Counted from the first letter of the stretch, positions 49,951-62,760 are shown. The stretch: DNA of 64,000 nucleotides from Larimichthys crocea (GCF_000972845.2 NC_040018.1:6021443-6085442), one strand, 5' to 3'. Notes: generated by a model from the letters alone, not told the origin. Program-made: numbers and translations.

Positions 49951-52496
49951 CTGAAAGAGAGGAACGAAGGAAGTCTCGATTTTTACTTTGGTCTTAAAAT
50001 TCGCTCGTTCAAGGAAGGCCATGAAAAGTTGTGTACAGAAAGACACAAACACACAACAGATATAAAAGCAGACACACATTACACATTACTATGGATGACA
50101 AGAAGCTGCATGTATGTTTATGGCTACATTATATTTGGTGCAATAATAAAAGTTTTGGGGATGTTGTGCATCCAGCCAATGGAGTCAGAGAGTCAGTGTG
50201 TCGCTCTGTAGCACAGGACAGTGTGTTCCTCGGGTGTTTTGTGTTGATGCGCTGGCTTTAAGGGTCGCTTGTAGAAACCATCGTTGCTGCTTCAACCATC
50301 AAACCTAGAAACTCAGGTAGCAAAAGAACCAAAGATTGTGTCTCCTGCAGTGGGCACATGGATGGCCAACACCTAAAGGATGCTGCACGTCTAGCAAAGA
50401 AGTTTCAAAATAATGGCCCCCTCAGTGTAACACAGTGTGGAAACGGCAGCCCTGCACTCCAAAACCCATTACTTCTATTGTCGAGCCACAATGGAACGGA
50501 TTCGCTGGTGTGCTAGTGCCCAAAGTTCAACCAGGTTGATGTTTGGCCTCTGAGCCCAGTCGGCAAGCGCACCGTATTGTGTTTAAAAGGACCATAAGAG
50601 AACAGAAAAATGTAATAAATAAACCTCTGAATAAGCTTCTTCTGGCTAAGCTTTAAGAGGTATAGTATAAAGTATGGGTAGTGTGAGAGGAAGGAAGAGT
50701 ATTTAGCGCTCTGTTGGAGGAAACTGTGTGTGGAATGTATTGAACAGATGGTTGAACGAAGTGTAGGGGAGTAGGTCACGTTGCAGCAGCGGTTTGAAAG
50801 CACCATTTGAATCCTTTGTAACTTGTGAATCTAAGCTGAACACAGCTCTGAATTAAACAGGCTACACCATTTCAAAGATGTGTTTCAAAGTCATGTTTTC
50901 TTCAGCGGAGATCAGCGTTGCATGAGTCAGGATGTGTCTATTAGCACCCATGATCCCAATACTTGGATTACTGTAGAACGCTGCTTGTTTGCAGTGTCAG
51001 GACAGGAACTTCACGTCCGTACAATCTTTTGTCAAACCTGAACCAAACCAGTCTCAGTTTCCAGACATACAGACATACTAAGAACGAGTGTGACAGATAA
51101 GGAAGCAGATGGACAGAGAGATGATTGTCTCCTGCTCGGTAAGTATGAGCTGATGTAGCCCATCATGTCCTGTAATGAAAGACAGACTGGCTGCACATAA
51201 AAGCCCCGAGAGGCAGGGGAGCCTTGGGAGCCATTACTGAGGAAAGAGCTGTGTCTGCACTATTCCTTCTCTCACCACCACCGCCACCCTCCACCCCTTC
51301 CAGCATCTACAGCAGCAGCACCCCACCAGAACAGTGTGTACATGCGAAAGGACTGACTACACAAGGAATAACAAACACGAGCGTGCGCATGAGTGTGTGT
51401 CTCTGGTGGAGTCGAGCTCTGCTCCGACCGCAAACAGCACTGAAAGGAGAGAAAATATATCATACTGCAGTTGTGTATGTTGTGTTTTTTTTTTGCCATA
51501 TTTCAGTAAAAACAGCGTAGCGTGTGGGAACTCTTTGCGACGATTGTGTAATTACCAGTTTAACAGAGCTCTGTGGCTCCTGAGTGAGGCACAAGTGAAT
51601 TTCAGAGTGGTGGCAAAGTACTGACTCACACATTGTAGGAGAAGTCTGGAGAAGGATTGGAAATAATGACTGGCTCTGAGTTTTGGCGACCGTGGGTGAG
51701 TGAAGAAAGAAAGAGGAGCTGTGACTTTAATCTGTTCAGTACAGTTCTCTCCTCTCTCTGCTGTCCTTTCCTCTGCACCTCTTCTTCTCTGTCCACATCC
51801 TTCTCCCTTTTGTCCTCAGTCTTATCCTCTGTTTACCTTTTATCTCCCTCTCCTCTCCTAACCTTCCCACCTTTCTCCTTCACTCTCACTCCTTTTCAAC
51901 GTCGCAGGTCGAATATATTTCATCCCCCTCATTCTCCTCGCTGTCTTTACACTCTTAACCTTTCCTCTCTCATCTTTCTCCCCCTCCCCATCCCTTCCCT
52001 CTGTCTTTTCCTTGCCTTCTCTTTTACCTTCTTTTCATCTCCCCTGAATACAGTGAGTCTAAGGCACGCTGCTTATCTCGCCTAAACGAGAGTGCAATTT
52101 CCTTCGTTCAGAACCTGTCCCGGGTTCCTTTCATTATGGCTCTATAGCCGACAGCCTCCTACAGTTTGTTTATTCAATGTATTTACTGAATTACCGGTGG
52201 CTATTTACCCTGGTGTACCTCTCTGCCAAAGCAGCAGGGTACAGGCAAATTGGCATAGCAGGTGCTCTATAGCAGACAGACCAATCTGCTCTGATAGGTA
52301 CCCCAGCCAAGAAGCATTCATACCATGTGGAAAGGGGGGAGAGAAATGGAGTTTTTGCAAGAGGTGCAGTCTGAATCAGCATCCGGCAGACTGGCTGTGT
52401 TTACTTCTCGCATTGGCGGGAGACATGTGCTTGCGAGTCCAAAGAAAAAGGTGATTCGTGCGACTGAGAAAAAGCGCAGCAAGAAATAAGACATAC
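49951..52496. other. nell1 intron with no gene recognised
   Basis: This 2.5-kb intron lies between the second-VWC exon and the EGF exon. It includes the pyrimidine-rich tract listed separately at about 51745-52046. No other exon, RNA gene or classified repeat was recognised. Short ORFs here give low-complexity Ser/Leu/Phe/Pro-rich translations. Confidence 0.75.
51745..52046 (+). repeat. Pyrimidine-rich (CT-rich) tract
   Basis: About 300 bases are made very largely of C and T on the plus strand, with few purines, so the nell1 transcript is purine-rich here. Such strand-asymmetric tracts can form triplex structures. The 142-residue ORF across it is an artefact of composition. Confidence 0.85.
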
Positions 52497-52596
52497 CTCT
52501 GCAAACATTGCAACATCTGCCGTCTGGTAAGATCTGTTCACTGACGGTACAGTTGAGTTCCGGACAGTTTTCTGTGACTTTCACCATCAGGCCGTT
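52497..52596 (-). CDS. nell1: nell1 internal exon: remainder of second VWC module
   Basis: The 100-nt minus-strand exon is bounded by a CCTCCAG acceptor and a GTATGT donor, phase 0 in and phase 1 out. It encodes NGLMVKVTENCPELNC, then QILPDGRCCNVCR, ending on the first base of a glycine codon. The CPxLNC and CCxVCRG motifs are those of the second NELL1 VWC module (human GGVLVKITEMCPPLNC, CCRVCRG). NELL2 has quite different residues here, which supports the assignment to nell1. Confidence 0.96.
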
Positions 52597-55500
52597 CTGG
52601 AGGGACACAAAAAACATTTCAGTTTCAGCACTGGGGTCAAACGGGTGTAGGTCTCTATGTTAAATGAGACGAGAAAAACAACAATATGAGGAAATATGGT
52701 TCACAATCTGATCTGATCCAGGACTCAAAGCAGCAGTCCTCCAGTCACCGGCCCACTTCTTCGAACCTAAACCTAGGTTTACATGCCAAATGTGAAAAGA
52801 CTATCTTTATGAAGTGAGAACTTGCTGACATACTCTAAAGTAGGTATATTGTTTTGTTATATAAGTCATTTTTCTAACAATACATTGGTGAATATCACAC
52901 TGGGAACGTGCATGTTTGTAAAATTCCAGCCATGTTTTTCCCTTTGTACTTGTAAAAATATAAAATCTGGATTACTTGAGTACAAAATCTTTGAAATGTG
53001 TTCATTCTGACACAATCTAAACCAACCCTTGCAGGGCATGTCCCATAAGAAATGCTAAAAAAAAGGGTTATATCTCTGCAGTTTTTATAATTTGCCTCAT
53101 TTAGTGCATTTCAGCAGTACACGAGTAAGTAAGTTGTACAGCATGGACACTAGAGATGTGATCCTGGTATCAGAGCCAATTAGGGATATTTCCATGGATC
53201 TGTTTTGGCTCAAATGATCCAAATACAACCCTTTCTTTGCTGTATTCTACTTTGTTTTGTCCACCTCAGCCAGTGTTAGCGATGGAGTGCTGCTCGAGTG
53301 TGTGAATATGAAAAATGACTCGAGTTCTGAGTTCAGGTAGCTTTCCATCATCTTTAGATGCACCGTTGCTTTAATCAGGGGAAAGTACATTTCACAGGTA
53401 ACCCGATGACAGGTTAATGTTAAACTTGTCGTTGTGGTTGTTGGGTTCGCTCTCTGTAAGGAGATGTCAACAGTTTTCTTTCTCCTGTCAAGCTGATTGT
53501 GTCACGTTCAGCTTTCATTCATCAAAATACATCCCTAATAAAAAAAACAAGACTCCAGTAAGGTTTTATTGAAATAAACTCTCTTGATCAGTAATATTTT
53601 ACTACAGAATAATGTCAGTGTTATACACACTGACCATGTGGCTACAAGAAGTCACATAATGACCCCTCTCTGAAAGCTCGCTTTGTTGTCTTCGACAGTC
53701 TTTAATTGCTTTTTTCTTTTTACCCTGAAAATCAAACCAAATGTATTTATGTTTATATCTAATGAATGTTTTCATAGTTCACTGACCTCATACACAGGCA
53801 TGTATATAGAGCTACAGAAGAGAAGAAGAGGGCGAGGATGACACCACTTTTGAAATGTAATCAAACACACATTTAAAAGGATGTTTTCAAATGTTACAAA
53901 AAAAAAGAGAGAAAAGAAATGGGGTATTTTGAGATACTCCTGACTGAATGAGGCTGCCATGACAACAGAGAAGGTGGAATGTAAAGGCTGTACATGCTGA
54001 TCACATTTACAACGAGGACATGAATACAGATAGCAGGTATACGGTGCAGATATGTGCCACCAAAGAAGCGAAACAAGGGGTAGATGGAGCTCTGTGTCAT
54101 CTTCCCTTGGGCCTTTAAAACAAATACACACAGCAGCCGCCTGGCTGGTATGTGGCTGGCAGAGCTCCGGTGGTCCTCGCAATGCCTTTCAAAGTCTGAG
54201 GTACTGAGTCCGAGAAATCCCTGAGAGTGCTCCCTTATGTACGACTTTCTTCAATGTCGTGCATTTCTAGATATAACAACTTCATAAGACGTCAAACTGT
54301 TTTAATCAGCTTTAATCTCAACTATGAAATGTCAGAATATATTTAAAAGAGCAGAGGAAAGCACTTTGCAGTGGGGGGAAAACACTGTAATCAGTTATTC
54401 AACACCTGGACACAAGAAACGGTTTCTTTCAAAGAGGATAAAAAAAAAAAACCCACGGACTCTCCGATCAAGGTGCAATTTGTTCAGCCGCCAGCCAACC
54501 AGCCACTTAATTCCAGTTACATGCAGAAATCACCCTGTTAACGCAGGTTGCAGAATAAGGCATTCAGGTGATTCAAAGAGTCTCAGAAAAGCACCCGGAC
54601 CATGAATGAAAATTTGAGCCGGTCTTAGTTTCATTACATTCCCATCAGATATGTCAATGTTTTATTGATCTGTTTCATTTCTGAGATGCAGTGACTCTAC
54701 CAGACACGGCCGTACTCTGGAGTCTATTAGTACAAGCTGCACAAGAGGTCAGGCAGGTCTCAAAGCCCAATTATGGGACTTTTCTACCTTAAAATAACAA
54801 CTTCATAATGATATTGATCGTTGCACTGACTAGTAATGTGCCCTGCACGTCTGTTTCTGCACCATGTAACCTTTGGTTGCAGGTCGACCACAACTGTGTA
54901 ACGTATAAGTCGAAAACAAGCGATGTCACAGATTTTTGTGAAACTTTATTTGTGTTTATTTGTTCTCTTTAATAATCTAGTTTACAGATTAGAGTCTTTT
55001 TCAGTCATTTTCGAATCTTTCAGTGTGTAATAATGTCACAGTAAATATTAATTCAGCTAAAACCTTTAATTACTTGACAAGACAGAGGAAACTCTCCAGA
55101 GGAAACAAAAGATTAATCAGGGCAATCAACGGCAGCTTTACTACAAACAAACAAACAATTGTGTCGTATGAACCTGAACTGTTTGTGTGACCTTTTGAAT
55201 GTGCAGAAGAACAGAAAACATTAATTAATATTAGTTCCTGAATGATCACGTCAACCAAGTCAGGACATTTGACTAATCAGTGAAGAGGCTGCTTTGTCTC
55301 ACGCGTAATTGTGCACAGCATCTCTCTTTAATTTCACCATATTTCCCCTGCAACCTGTCCGCTATTAATCAGAAAGTTAATCTCCGTAGGGATCCTTTCC
55401 AGAATGTTGTCAGGACACTAACAGTCTGAGCCGGTCAGCGGCAACAATAAGCACTTTTAATGGATGTACTTTGAGAGGCGAAGTAATATTGGCTCACCTT

Positions 55501-57291
55501 GATTTTTGGCTGCTAACAGTAAAGTTGTCAAATCAGAAGTAATGCAATCATAGCGAACGCTCGTGTCCAGCTGTTCGTAGTTACAACAGCGCTGTGCCAT
55601 AATGTTGCTTGAAATGAAGCACATTTATACCATACCAAACATTAGAACCATTAATTACTTTGTAAAACTATGTTCACGAAAAAATGCTTCTTTGATATGC
55701 TGGAGATAAAAATGAAAGTACGCAAACTTTCTTGGACTTTTACAGAACACAAGGTCAGGTACAAACCTTAAACTCTTCCTTATGTTTTCACTCTGTTGTC
55801 TGCCCACACGTTACTCATTGAGCCCTCTGGGATATATTTACAGCACACAGTGTACATGCAATGACAGTGTCCAGTGCCAATGCAGTAGTATGTGAGAATA
55901 TAGAGGTCAGGTTATGTAATGCATCTGACTTCCATGCAGGAGGGTGAAATTGAGAAGTTTGAGTCTAGCTGCATCTTAGTATCTCTACAAAAATTTTTCT
56001 ACTAGAATTTTTTGCATCCATCACCATCCATGCCTGAACCAAACATGTACTCTGAGCTCCTCACCCTATCTCTAAAACTGAGCCCAGCTACCCGGCTATG
56101 GAAGCTCAGTTTGGCTGCTTCTATCCACGATCTCATTTGTTTTGTCACTACCAAAGGTTCATGACCATAGGTGAAGGTTGGAACGTAAGATGGCCTGGAA
56201 AATTAGGAGCTTTGCCTTCCACAGTACTGCTGACGCCGCATCAATTTCCAATTTTCTCCATTTTCCCATCACTCATGAACAAGACTCCGAGACACTTCTT
56301 CGTTTTCTGGCAGAAAACCATTTTTTTGCAACAAGAATTACAGTAAATTAACACACTGGCTGTAAAAACTAATTTAAAACATAATTTCATTGAATATCTG
56401 TCCTCCATATTAATGCCTGCCTCCTGAAGGGAAGAGACTCAATTTTAAAACATGAATTTTTTATGTCATTTATTTTGATTTGCTGCATGTTACCTATTTA
56501 TAGAGACACAATTCCACCTACCACCAATATAGACCTTTGAATTGAGATTGATGGCTTTGACTGTGGACCAGATTAATCTGTTTGATTTCACGCATCATCC
56601 ATGAATAGCCTAATGTTGTCTCTCGATATCCACAATCAAGGTCACATGCACACATGATGAAACATACAGCTGAGATTTATAGACTGCCATGAGCCAGACA
56701 CCGCAGAAACATTTTCAAACCCCTACTAAAAATCATTTGTCTACAAATTAGTCATTTAGCAGGGTTCACATCCTGGAGCAAAGGATGGCTGTAATTGCTT
56801 GAAACAAAACCTACAAGCAATATAATGATGTTTCGCTAATAATGGGTCCAGGAATCCACTGTGTGTTTCTTTGTAAGCAATTACATGCATACGACGCAAA
56901 TTTTCTCCTTAACATAGTCTTATTTTGAAGATAAATTACTTCTCAGTGAAAAAAGCTAACCTCTGTTCTACGCTGAACTGGAATAATGACTTTAATTATA
57001 ACCCACACAGTGATGAAGCTCCAATTCAAATCAGGCCTTTGTTGTAGCTGTGTTCATACGTTATTCTAATTACCTGGCTATCTCGCCATTAGAGAGATGA
57101 AAAAAGGCAGATTGGGGGGAGGGAGGTGGAAACTAATAAGGCCTTGCTTGCTAATTGAATAACACGAAGAAGTCCACCAACACCACACACGATCATTACA
57201 CATTTATGGTGAAGGAGAAGTGCTGCATGGTGATCTCATTGTACAGTCAAGGCTAAATACTGGAGGATGAATTCATAAGAATGCGTGTTAC
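52597..57291. other. nell1 intron with no gene recognised
   Basis: This 4.7-kb intron separates the two halves of the second VWC module. I saw only AT-rich single-copy-looking sequence with short homopolymer runs. A 136-residue ORF on the minus strand at 53772-54182 has no recognisable domain. No exon is needed here, because the flanking exons join in frame as in other NELL1 genes. Confidence 0.7.
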
Positions 57292-57365
57292 CTTGCATTC
57301 CCTGCAGCTCCTGGATAGAAAGCGCTTGCCTTCAGAAAAGGTCTGGCCCATGTAGGTACACTTCG
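57292..57365 (-). CDS. nell1: nell1 internal exon: start of second VWC module
   Basis: This is a 74-nt micro-exon on the minus strand, too short for ordinary ORF detection. A CCCCCCACAG acceptor precedes it and a GTAACA donor follows. Taking the single base left by the previous exon, it reads P then KCTYMGQTFSEGKRFLSRSC and RECK, equivalent to human NELL1 KCIYGGKVLAEGQRILTKSC and REC. It supplies the first cysteines of the second VWC module and ends in phase 0, so it joins the next exon in frame. The donor GTAACA is weaker than consensus at position +5. The introns are 2,093 bp upstream and 4,695 bp downstream. Confidence 0.93.
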
Positions 57366-59458
57366 CTGTGGGGGGAGATAAAGAGAACATCATTGCCTCA
57401 GTAACAATCTATTTATAAAGTACGGTAACGATCAGAAATCGAATAATTCCTCAGCTAATTCATCAGCTCGTTCGGTTCTTTCAACAATAGCGTAAAATGC
57501 TTTTGAGATTGCCTGCGAGAAAAAAAGGAAAAAAGTTTTCAGACTGAAGTTCTGCATACTTAATTCCGTTAGAAACAAAGTTGTTCTTGGCTAGTGTGCA
57601 GAGAGGAAGTGTAACAGCGCATTAAGAATACAACAGAGGAGACCCTTCTGCATATTCCTCTGGCGATAGCAGAAATAGAAAATGAAGCATATGATATGAA
57701 GTCCTGCTTTTCTCCTCTCCAGGGTGTAGGACTGTGCAGCGCTCAGTCGCAACTCTGGAGCGCTGCTCCCTCGTTCGTCTGTGCCAGACCTCTGATGTTC
57801 ACAGGGGAGGAAGAGGAGGAAGACGGAGCGAGCGGAGGGATGAAGGGAGGCAGAGGAGGGCTGGAATTATTCAAAGATGAACTATACTTCTGGGATTTAG
57901 TGGTTTTGCAGTGTAACAAGACAGACACAGTTGTCCGTGGGTCTGTGAGCAGTTAGCAGACCCCTGTGTGCTTTATACTAGAAATAGTGCCTCCATTTCA
58001 GCGTCCATGGAAATCAGGAGACTGTGATCTTTGCTCTCACAGAAAAGCTTGCTCTGGTTTTTTTTTATTGTGCCAGAAGAACATCAGCCACAAACAACAA
58101 GACCTTGTGTTTGGATCTAGAGTGCTTCTGGTTGTAGAAGGCCTTACTAGCCTCCTTCAAAAGCATGAAATAGCATGGAATTAAGACATTTTTCTATATT
58201 TATAGTATATAATTAACAGAAAGAGCTTCTGGATCTGAGAAGTGAAGCCAACAAGGAAGTGTCTTAAACCTGTTTTTCTTTTAAATGGCCATCAGGGGGT
58301 GGATCCATCCAAATCTAAATGTATGAAGCCCTAAGGGGAAATCTGCCTACTTCTCACTTGATTTATTACCTCAGTAAACTGTTTTCTAATGAATTTATGA
58401 CCTCATTCACGAGTTTCAAGTCTTCTTCCAGGCAGTATGATGTTCATTTTGTAAATGATGGTCCCATTTAGAGTAAAATAGACGATGAAGCAGGAAATGC
58501 TTTGCCACCTTGTGTTGACAACTCATTCTCAGTAAGTTTGTTGGGTTCATCGGCCTGTCAAACTGGGCAATGCTGATCAAATAGAATCAAGATTCTGTTT
58601 GTGGTTGTGAGAATAATGATGGTCTCAAAGCAAATATCCAGAAGGTGCCATGACACTGCAAAAAGTCTGAAGGTTTGGTAAGACCAGATCCACGATGAAA
58701 CTCCATGATTTGGCTGAAACACTCAAAATCTGGAAACATAAGGTTACTGTAGGTTGTAAGATAGTAAGCTGGGAATGCTGTTGATATACTGGGTCTTACT
58801 TAATACAATCCCATTGTTTCAGCATGTTTGACAGTTGTGCCTGGTTGCTAAGATACGACAAACACTGATCGGAGGAGGGATTCATTGATTGATAAACTAC
58901 ACATGCTTTTGTCAAACGTTTAATTTTCAAATCAAATTTCCTTCAGTTCATTGGAAGCTATGCAACATCCCTCCTGCTCCGTTGCACTGTCAGCACCATA
59001 TTACAGCAATCAATGCCTCCTTAATGACAAGTCAATCTCACCATCTGCTAAAGGATCTAGAACAGTGGTTTTCATCGTGGGAGGTAGGCCTGTCATGACA
59101 GAAATTAAATGGGTACCAAATTACTGTGGGACCACCTTTGTGGTTGTGCTAATAATGACTCCTCTCTCTAAAAAAGCAACATTGAGGTGACCTGATGTTG
59201 TCATACTGCCACAAAATGTCAGGAAAAGATACAACTTATTATTATTTTCAAAAAAGCAGAGAAGATGTACACCAAAACAGTTAAATCTTCGCCATCGTTA
59301 ATCTATTTATACTGTTTGGCAGAAAAACAAATGAGTGAGCGGCCGTGTCAACAGTTAATTTGACCTCAGTTTATTTATATTGCTGTTTATTATATTTTTG
59401 GGGTGAGAGGTTTCACAGGTTTGGTCGTGCAAATGACTTCTTGCTGCCGATACTTACG
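57366..59458. other. nell1 intron with no gene recognised
   Basis: This 2.1-kb intron contains a purine-rich stretch around 57807-57870. Near 59064, CAGTGGTTTTCA resembles the start of many hAT-type repeats, but I see no partner end. Nothing else is recognised. Confidence 0.65.
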
Positions 59459-59561
59459 TCTGCATTTCTTGCAGCAGGTCCCGTCAACATGTACAGGCAG
59501 CGAATCCTCTGAGCAGTTTGCCGGAGGACAGAAAATCCTACGACACTCCACCACACCATTC
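59459..59561 (-). CDS. nell1: nell1 internal exon: remainder of first VWC module
   Basis: The 103-nt minus-strand exon follows a TTTCCTTACAG acceptor and ends at a GTAAGT donor; it starts in phase 0 and ends in phase 1. It encodes 34 complete residues with the VWC pattern CRRxxCPPxNC, then SLPVHVDGTCCKKCR. The CCxxC signature closes the module. The match to human NELL1 (VECRRMSCPPLNCS, SLPVHI, CCKVCR) is close. An in-frame ORF runs on into the introns at both ends, but the splice sites and family alignment fix the real limits. The intron to the preceding exon is 1,023 bp. Confidence 0.96.
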
Positions 59562-60584
59562 TGTAAGGAAATTATTGTCATTATTTTTTATTCTTTTAGC
59601 AAACATCAGCAGCAAACATGCAACTCTGCCTGTGAGCGAACAGCTTTGCTTGCGGCGCTTGCCACAAAATCCACATTGTACACATCATCTAGTTCCCTCG
59701 ATGTCTCAGTTTAAATTAGCACAAGCATCCATGGAATTTCATATCTCTACCTGAACAAAACATTCACTGTACCCCAACAGTAAACATATATAACACATGA
59801 TGTATGCTTTCATCCAATGCAATTACAATAAAACCCAACCCTGAATGGCTAGTGCTCCATGCAAACAGCTCAAAACAGTTCAGAACTTCAGAAACACAGC
59901 CTGACACTGAAAGCTATCATATTTACACATAAAAAAAAAAACAAATTATAATGTCACGCAATCAGATAACAGCTTCATCATCGAGAGGTGGATGGCGGAT
60001 ACTGAAAGCGAGCGGCCCGCTGATAGCAGGTAGTTTATTCAGGCCCTGAAGGACTGCCTTCATTTTTGAGGCTGATATCTCTCTCTGCGAGCGCCTCTTC
60101 ATTTCATGAGTCATCGGAAATGGTTCCCCCAGGATGCCGCGGTTATCAGTTAATGGCATGTCCACGGGAGGAAATCAGACCGACTAAACTCCACCCTGTG
60201 CTTGATGTGCAACGATGCAGCAAGTCTAATTCCCCCGGGGGCCCGGGATGGCCTGATTCAACGAATTTTAAAGTCTGGCTCCTAAGTATGAGTGCAGGCA
60301 GGGAGGCTTATTAGGAGGCCGCTTATTAGGGGGTGGGGATGGAGGCAGGGAGAGATGGCGCAGGAGTCGGGAAAGAGGGAGGTCTAATGGGAAGGCAAGT
60401 TAAGGAAGCTAAGTGGGAGGGGAGGAACTAAGTTGTCGTAACTTCCTCCACAATATAGACACACATTTCTACAGGTTTTAAGTTTACTGTTGGAAAAAGG
60501 TTGGAATAGTTGAAAGAACTAAATTTTTTGAGGTGTGATAGTTGCAAACCATGTTCGTCATTTTTTTTTGTTCTCACCACTCAC
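59562..60584. other. nell1 intron with no gene recognised
   Basis: This 1.0-kb intron divides the first VWC module. It has a GA/GGGAGG-rich portion near 60330-60420 and otherwise no feature I can name. Confidence 0.7.
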
Positions 60585-60719
60585 CTTACACGCACAGTTC
60601 CTGCAGTTCTCCGGCTCCACCCACAGCTCCTTGTCTCGGTAGACCAGGCCGTTGGCGTTGCAGGTCCTCTCGCAGTGACAGCCCTCCAGCTGGGTAAGCC
60701 TGGACTCGGCGTAGTTCAA
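60585..60719 (-). CDS. nell1: nell1 internal exon: end of coiled-coil linker and start of first VWC module
   Basis: Read on the minus strand, this 135-nt exon is bounded by a CTCAG acceptor and a GTGAGT donor, phase 0 at both ends, and encodes 45 residues. It opens with LNYAESRLTQLEG, the last heptads of the NELL coiled coil, then CHCERTC, which starts the first VWC module, and ends NCRNCACK. NELL1 is a secreted, oligomeric, thrombospondin-like glycoprotein (LamG, coiled coil, VWC and EGF modules) with roles in bone formation and neural development. The residues follow vertebrate NELL1 (LNYAETRLSQLE, CHCEKTC) more closely than NELL2 (LSRAEQRMNRLD). This is the most 5' nell1 exon I recognise; the preceding LamG exons should lie beyond 64 kb or in unrecognised sequence. 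Confidence 0.95.
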
Positions 60720-62300
60720 CTGAGGATGAGCACAGAATCACTACAGTCACAGAACTAAATCAGAAGTCTGAGTGTGCACCCGGGGTAACCCCGTACCCTG
60801 GCCCCTTGCCCTCCGGCGTGCCTCGGTCGGCTTTTCACAGAGATCTGCTCCACTGGGAGCGACTCATTAGAAGGGCACACAGAATAATAAGTGATCATCA
60901 TTCAACTCATGCTCCAGGCCCGAGGCTATAATCTACTGAGAAATGACAGACAGGACTGACAGCCTCGATCCTGCCTCACCCCTCTTTTATTTCTACACGC
61001 TGATCAGCCCTTCATCTTCGGCTTATTTAATGCTCGGCCTTTTTCATGGTCGTCTCCTAACAGAAATGATGCATCTTTGATTGACAAGTGTGTCAAGAGA
61101 CAGTGTCACATGGAGGGGGCACAGAGGGTGGGACGCACCATCTGGGAACTTTAAATCAGGATTTAATATTTATCGAGGCTGAGAGGAATGTTAGATTGTA
61201 GATTTTGATTTAATATGTGTTTGTTGTTTTTGTTCATCGTGTCACGGGTTTGAGGGAAACAACAAGTGGAATGGGGTCCTGTCTGTCTTGTGTCACCTTT
61301 GACAAGATAAACAACCTTAGACCTGCTCCACGAAGCGACGGCGGGCTTATTTTATGTAGTCTGACTAATTTTCAAGCAATTCAACACGGTTCAAACTCTG
61401 TTACTATGGCAACGTATTTTGGAAATGAACCTGGTCCAGGGCAGGCTGAGCTGAGTTACCAGATTTCCTGTAACATTGACCCGTCAGGAAGGCAATGAGT
61501 GAGTTTACCAGTGACTTTCTTTTTTACCTGAATAACGCTGTAAGTCAAAAGTTAAGTTTATAGAAAATTAATTTAATAAATAATGAGTTACACATTAAAT
61601 AAATTATACAATGACACAAGATATAAGACATAGGCCCACATATGTGTTGGACATCCAGGGACAGGTCAGGCCCTTTGCTTTACTGATAACTGTATGAGCA
61701 GTAGGTATCAATGAATGAATGAATGAATGAATAAACCATGATCCTCGCAGAAGGTAGACCTGCGTCTCCTGTTCCCACATGTCAATAGTTCGCCAATTGC
61801 TCTGGTTAGTTTTCAGGTTTAGCTTCACTTCAGGCTGATGCAGTGTTACAGTCAATCTGTCACACAGGAACACAGTGGTTTTTCTTTCCTGACAGTTCCA
61901 CCCCTCCTGCTGAACTGTGAACATAAATTACCTTGTTGTAAATGTGAAATGTATCATTTTTTGACAGCAGCTGCACCCCATTGCTCACTCGTATTTCCGT
62001 CAGTCTGTATGTATGTGCAAAGTATCCCAGTCAACATATTGTGTGCACAATGCACTGCGAGGAACCCGTTTAACAAGTTGGTCCGAGGCTTTAGCCTCGT
62101 GGGTCAGTTTTACGTTTTCTCACAACTGGCTGCTGCCAGAGAATTTCTTTCGCTGTATTACATCGCTGTATTCTGGGCATGAATATTTCAGTATTGTCTT
62201 ACTATATCAATTTAACCAGACTAAACCAGAATCTGATCAGACTTGGTCTTTGATTAGCGCTGAGTTGGCTTTAAGAAGGTCTAGTTTGTTAAGTCAGGTG
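60720..62300. other. Presumed nell1 intron upstream of the recognised exons
   Basis: No nell1 exon encoding the region before LNYAES was recognised here. A short (ATGA)n run lies at about 61710-61735. The remaining sequence shows no coding or RNA feature that I can support. Confidence 0.6.
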
Positions 62301-62515
62301 CGGCTGTGTCTTGGAGGTAGAGCGGGTCGTCCACTAATCAGAAGATCAGCGATTCGATCCCCTCCAGTCTGCATGTCGAAGTGTCCTTGGGCAAGATACT
62401 GAACCCCAAATTGCCCCCGAAAGCTGCGCCATCGGTGTGTGAATGTGTATGAATGGTTAGCTCCTAAAACTAATGAGCAGTTGGTGCTATATAAGTACAG
62501 TCCATTTACCATTCA
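62301..62515 (+). repeat. tRNA-derived SINE common in percomorph genomes
   Basis: The 5' part resembles a tRNA head, with an A-box-like GGAGGTAGAGCGGG and a B-box GATTCGATCCCC at about 62351-62362. A body follows with the phrases AGTGTCCTTGGGCAAGATAC and CCATCGGTGTGTGAATGTG, and the tail is GCTATATAAGTACAGTCC. I recognise this order from a SINE family dispersed through percomorph genomes. The copy looks internally shortened and the exact 5' limit is approximate. It has no host gene function. Confidence 0.8.
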
Positions 62516-62604
62516 AGCCAGACTTCTTACAATAAGCTTAACTTGAGCTGGGCCACTTTTATGGTAGATAACCCATATTCAAAGCCAAATATGTTTTGTA
62601 AGAA

Positions 62605-62760
62605 ACATCAGAATCGCACTCAGATTTATTGCCAAGTAGGTTTTTACTTACATAGAATTTGTCTCGGTGTTATTGGTGCATAACAAACAAATGGAAAAAT
62701 TAGAAGAGAAAAAAAATAAAATAATCAAGTTTCAAAATGCAAATGTAAATATATGTACAA
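62605..62760 (+). repeat. Teleost non-LTR-like repeat tail
   Basis: The stretch beginning AGAATCGCACTCAGATTTAT and continuing GCCAAGTAGGTTTTTACTTA then GAATTTGTCTCGGTGTTATT resembles a tail shared by many dispersed teleost repeats, probably from a non-LTR element. A/T-rich low-complexity sequence follows. No coding part is attached. The family name is not assignable by eye. Confidence 0.5.

Noticed and set aside
51657..52085. 142-residue Ser/Leu/Phe/Pro-rich ORF
   Set aside because: It is produced by the pyrimidine-rich tract, where stop codons are rare.
53772..54182. 136-residue minus-strand ORF in a nell1 intron
   Set aside because: The flanking nell1 exons join in frame without it, and it has no recognisable domain.
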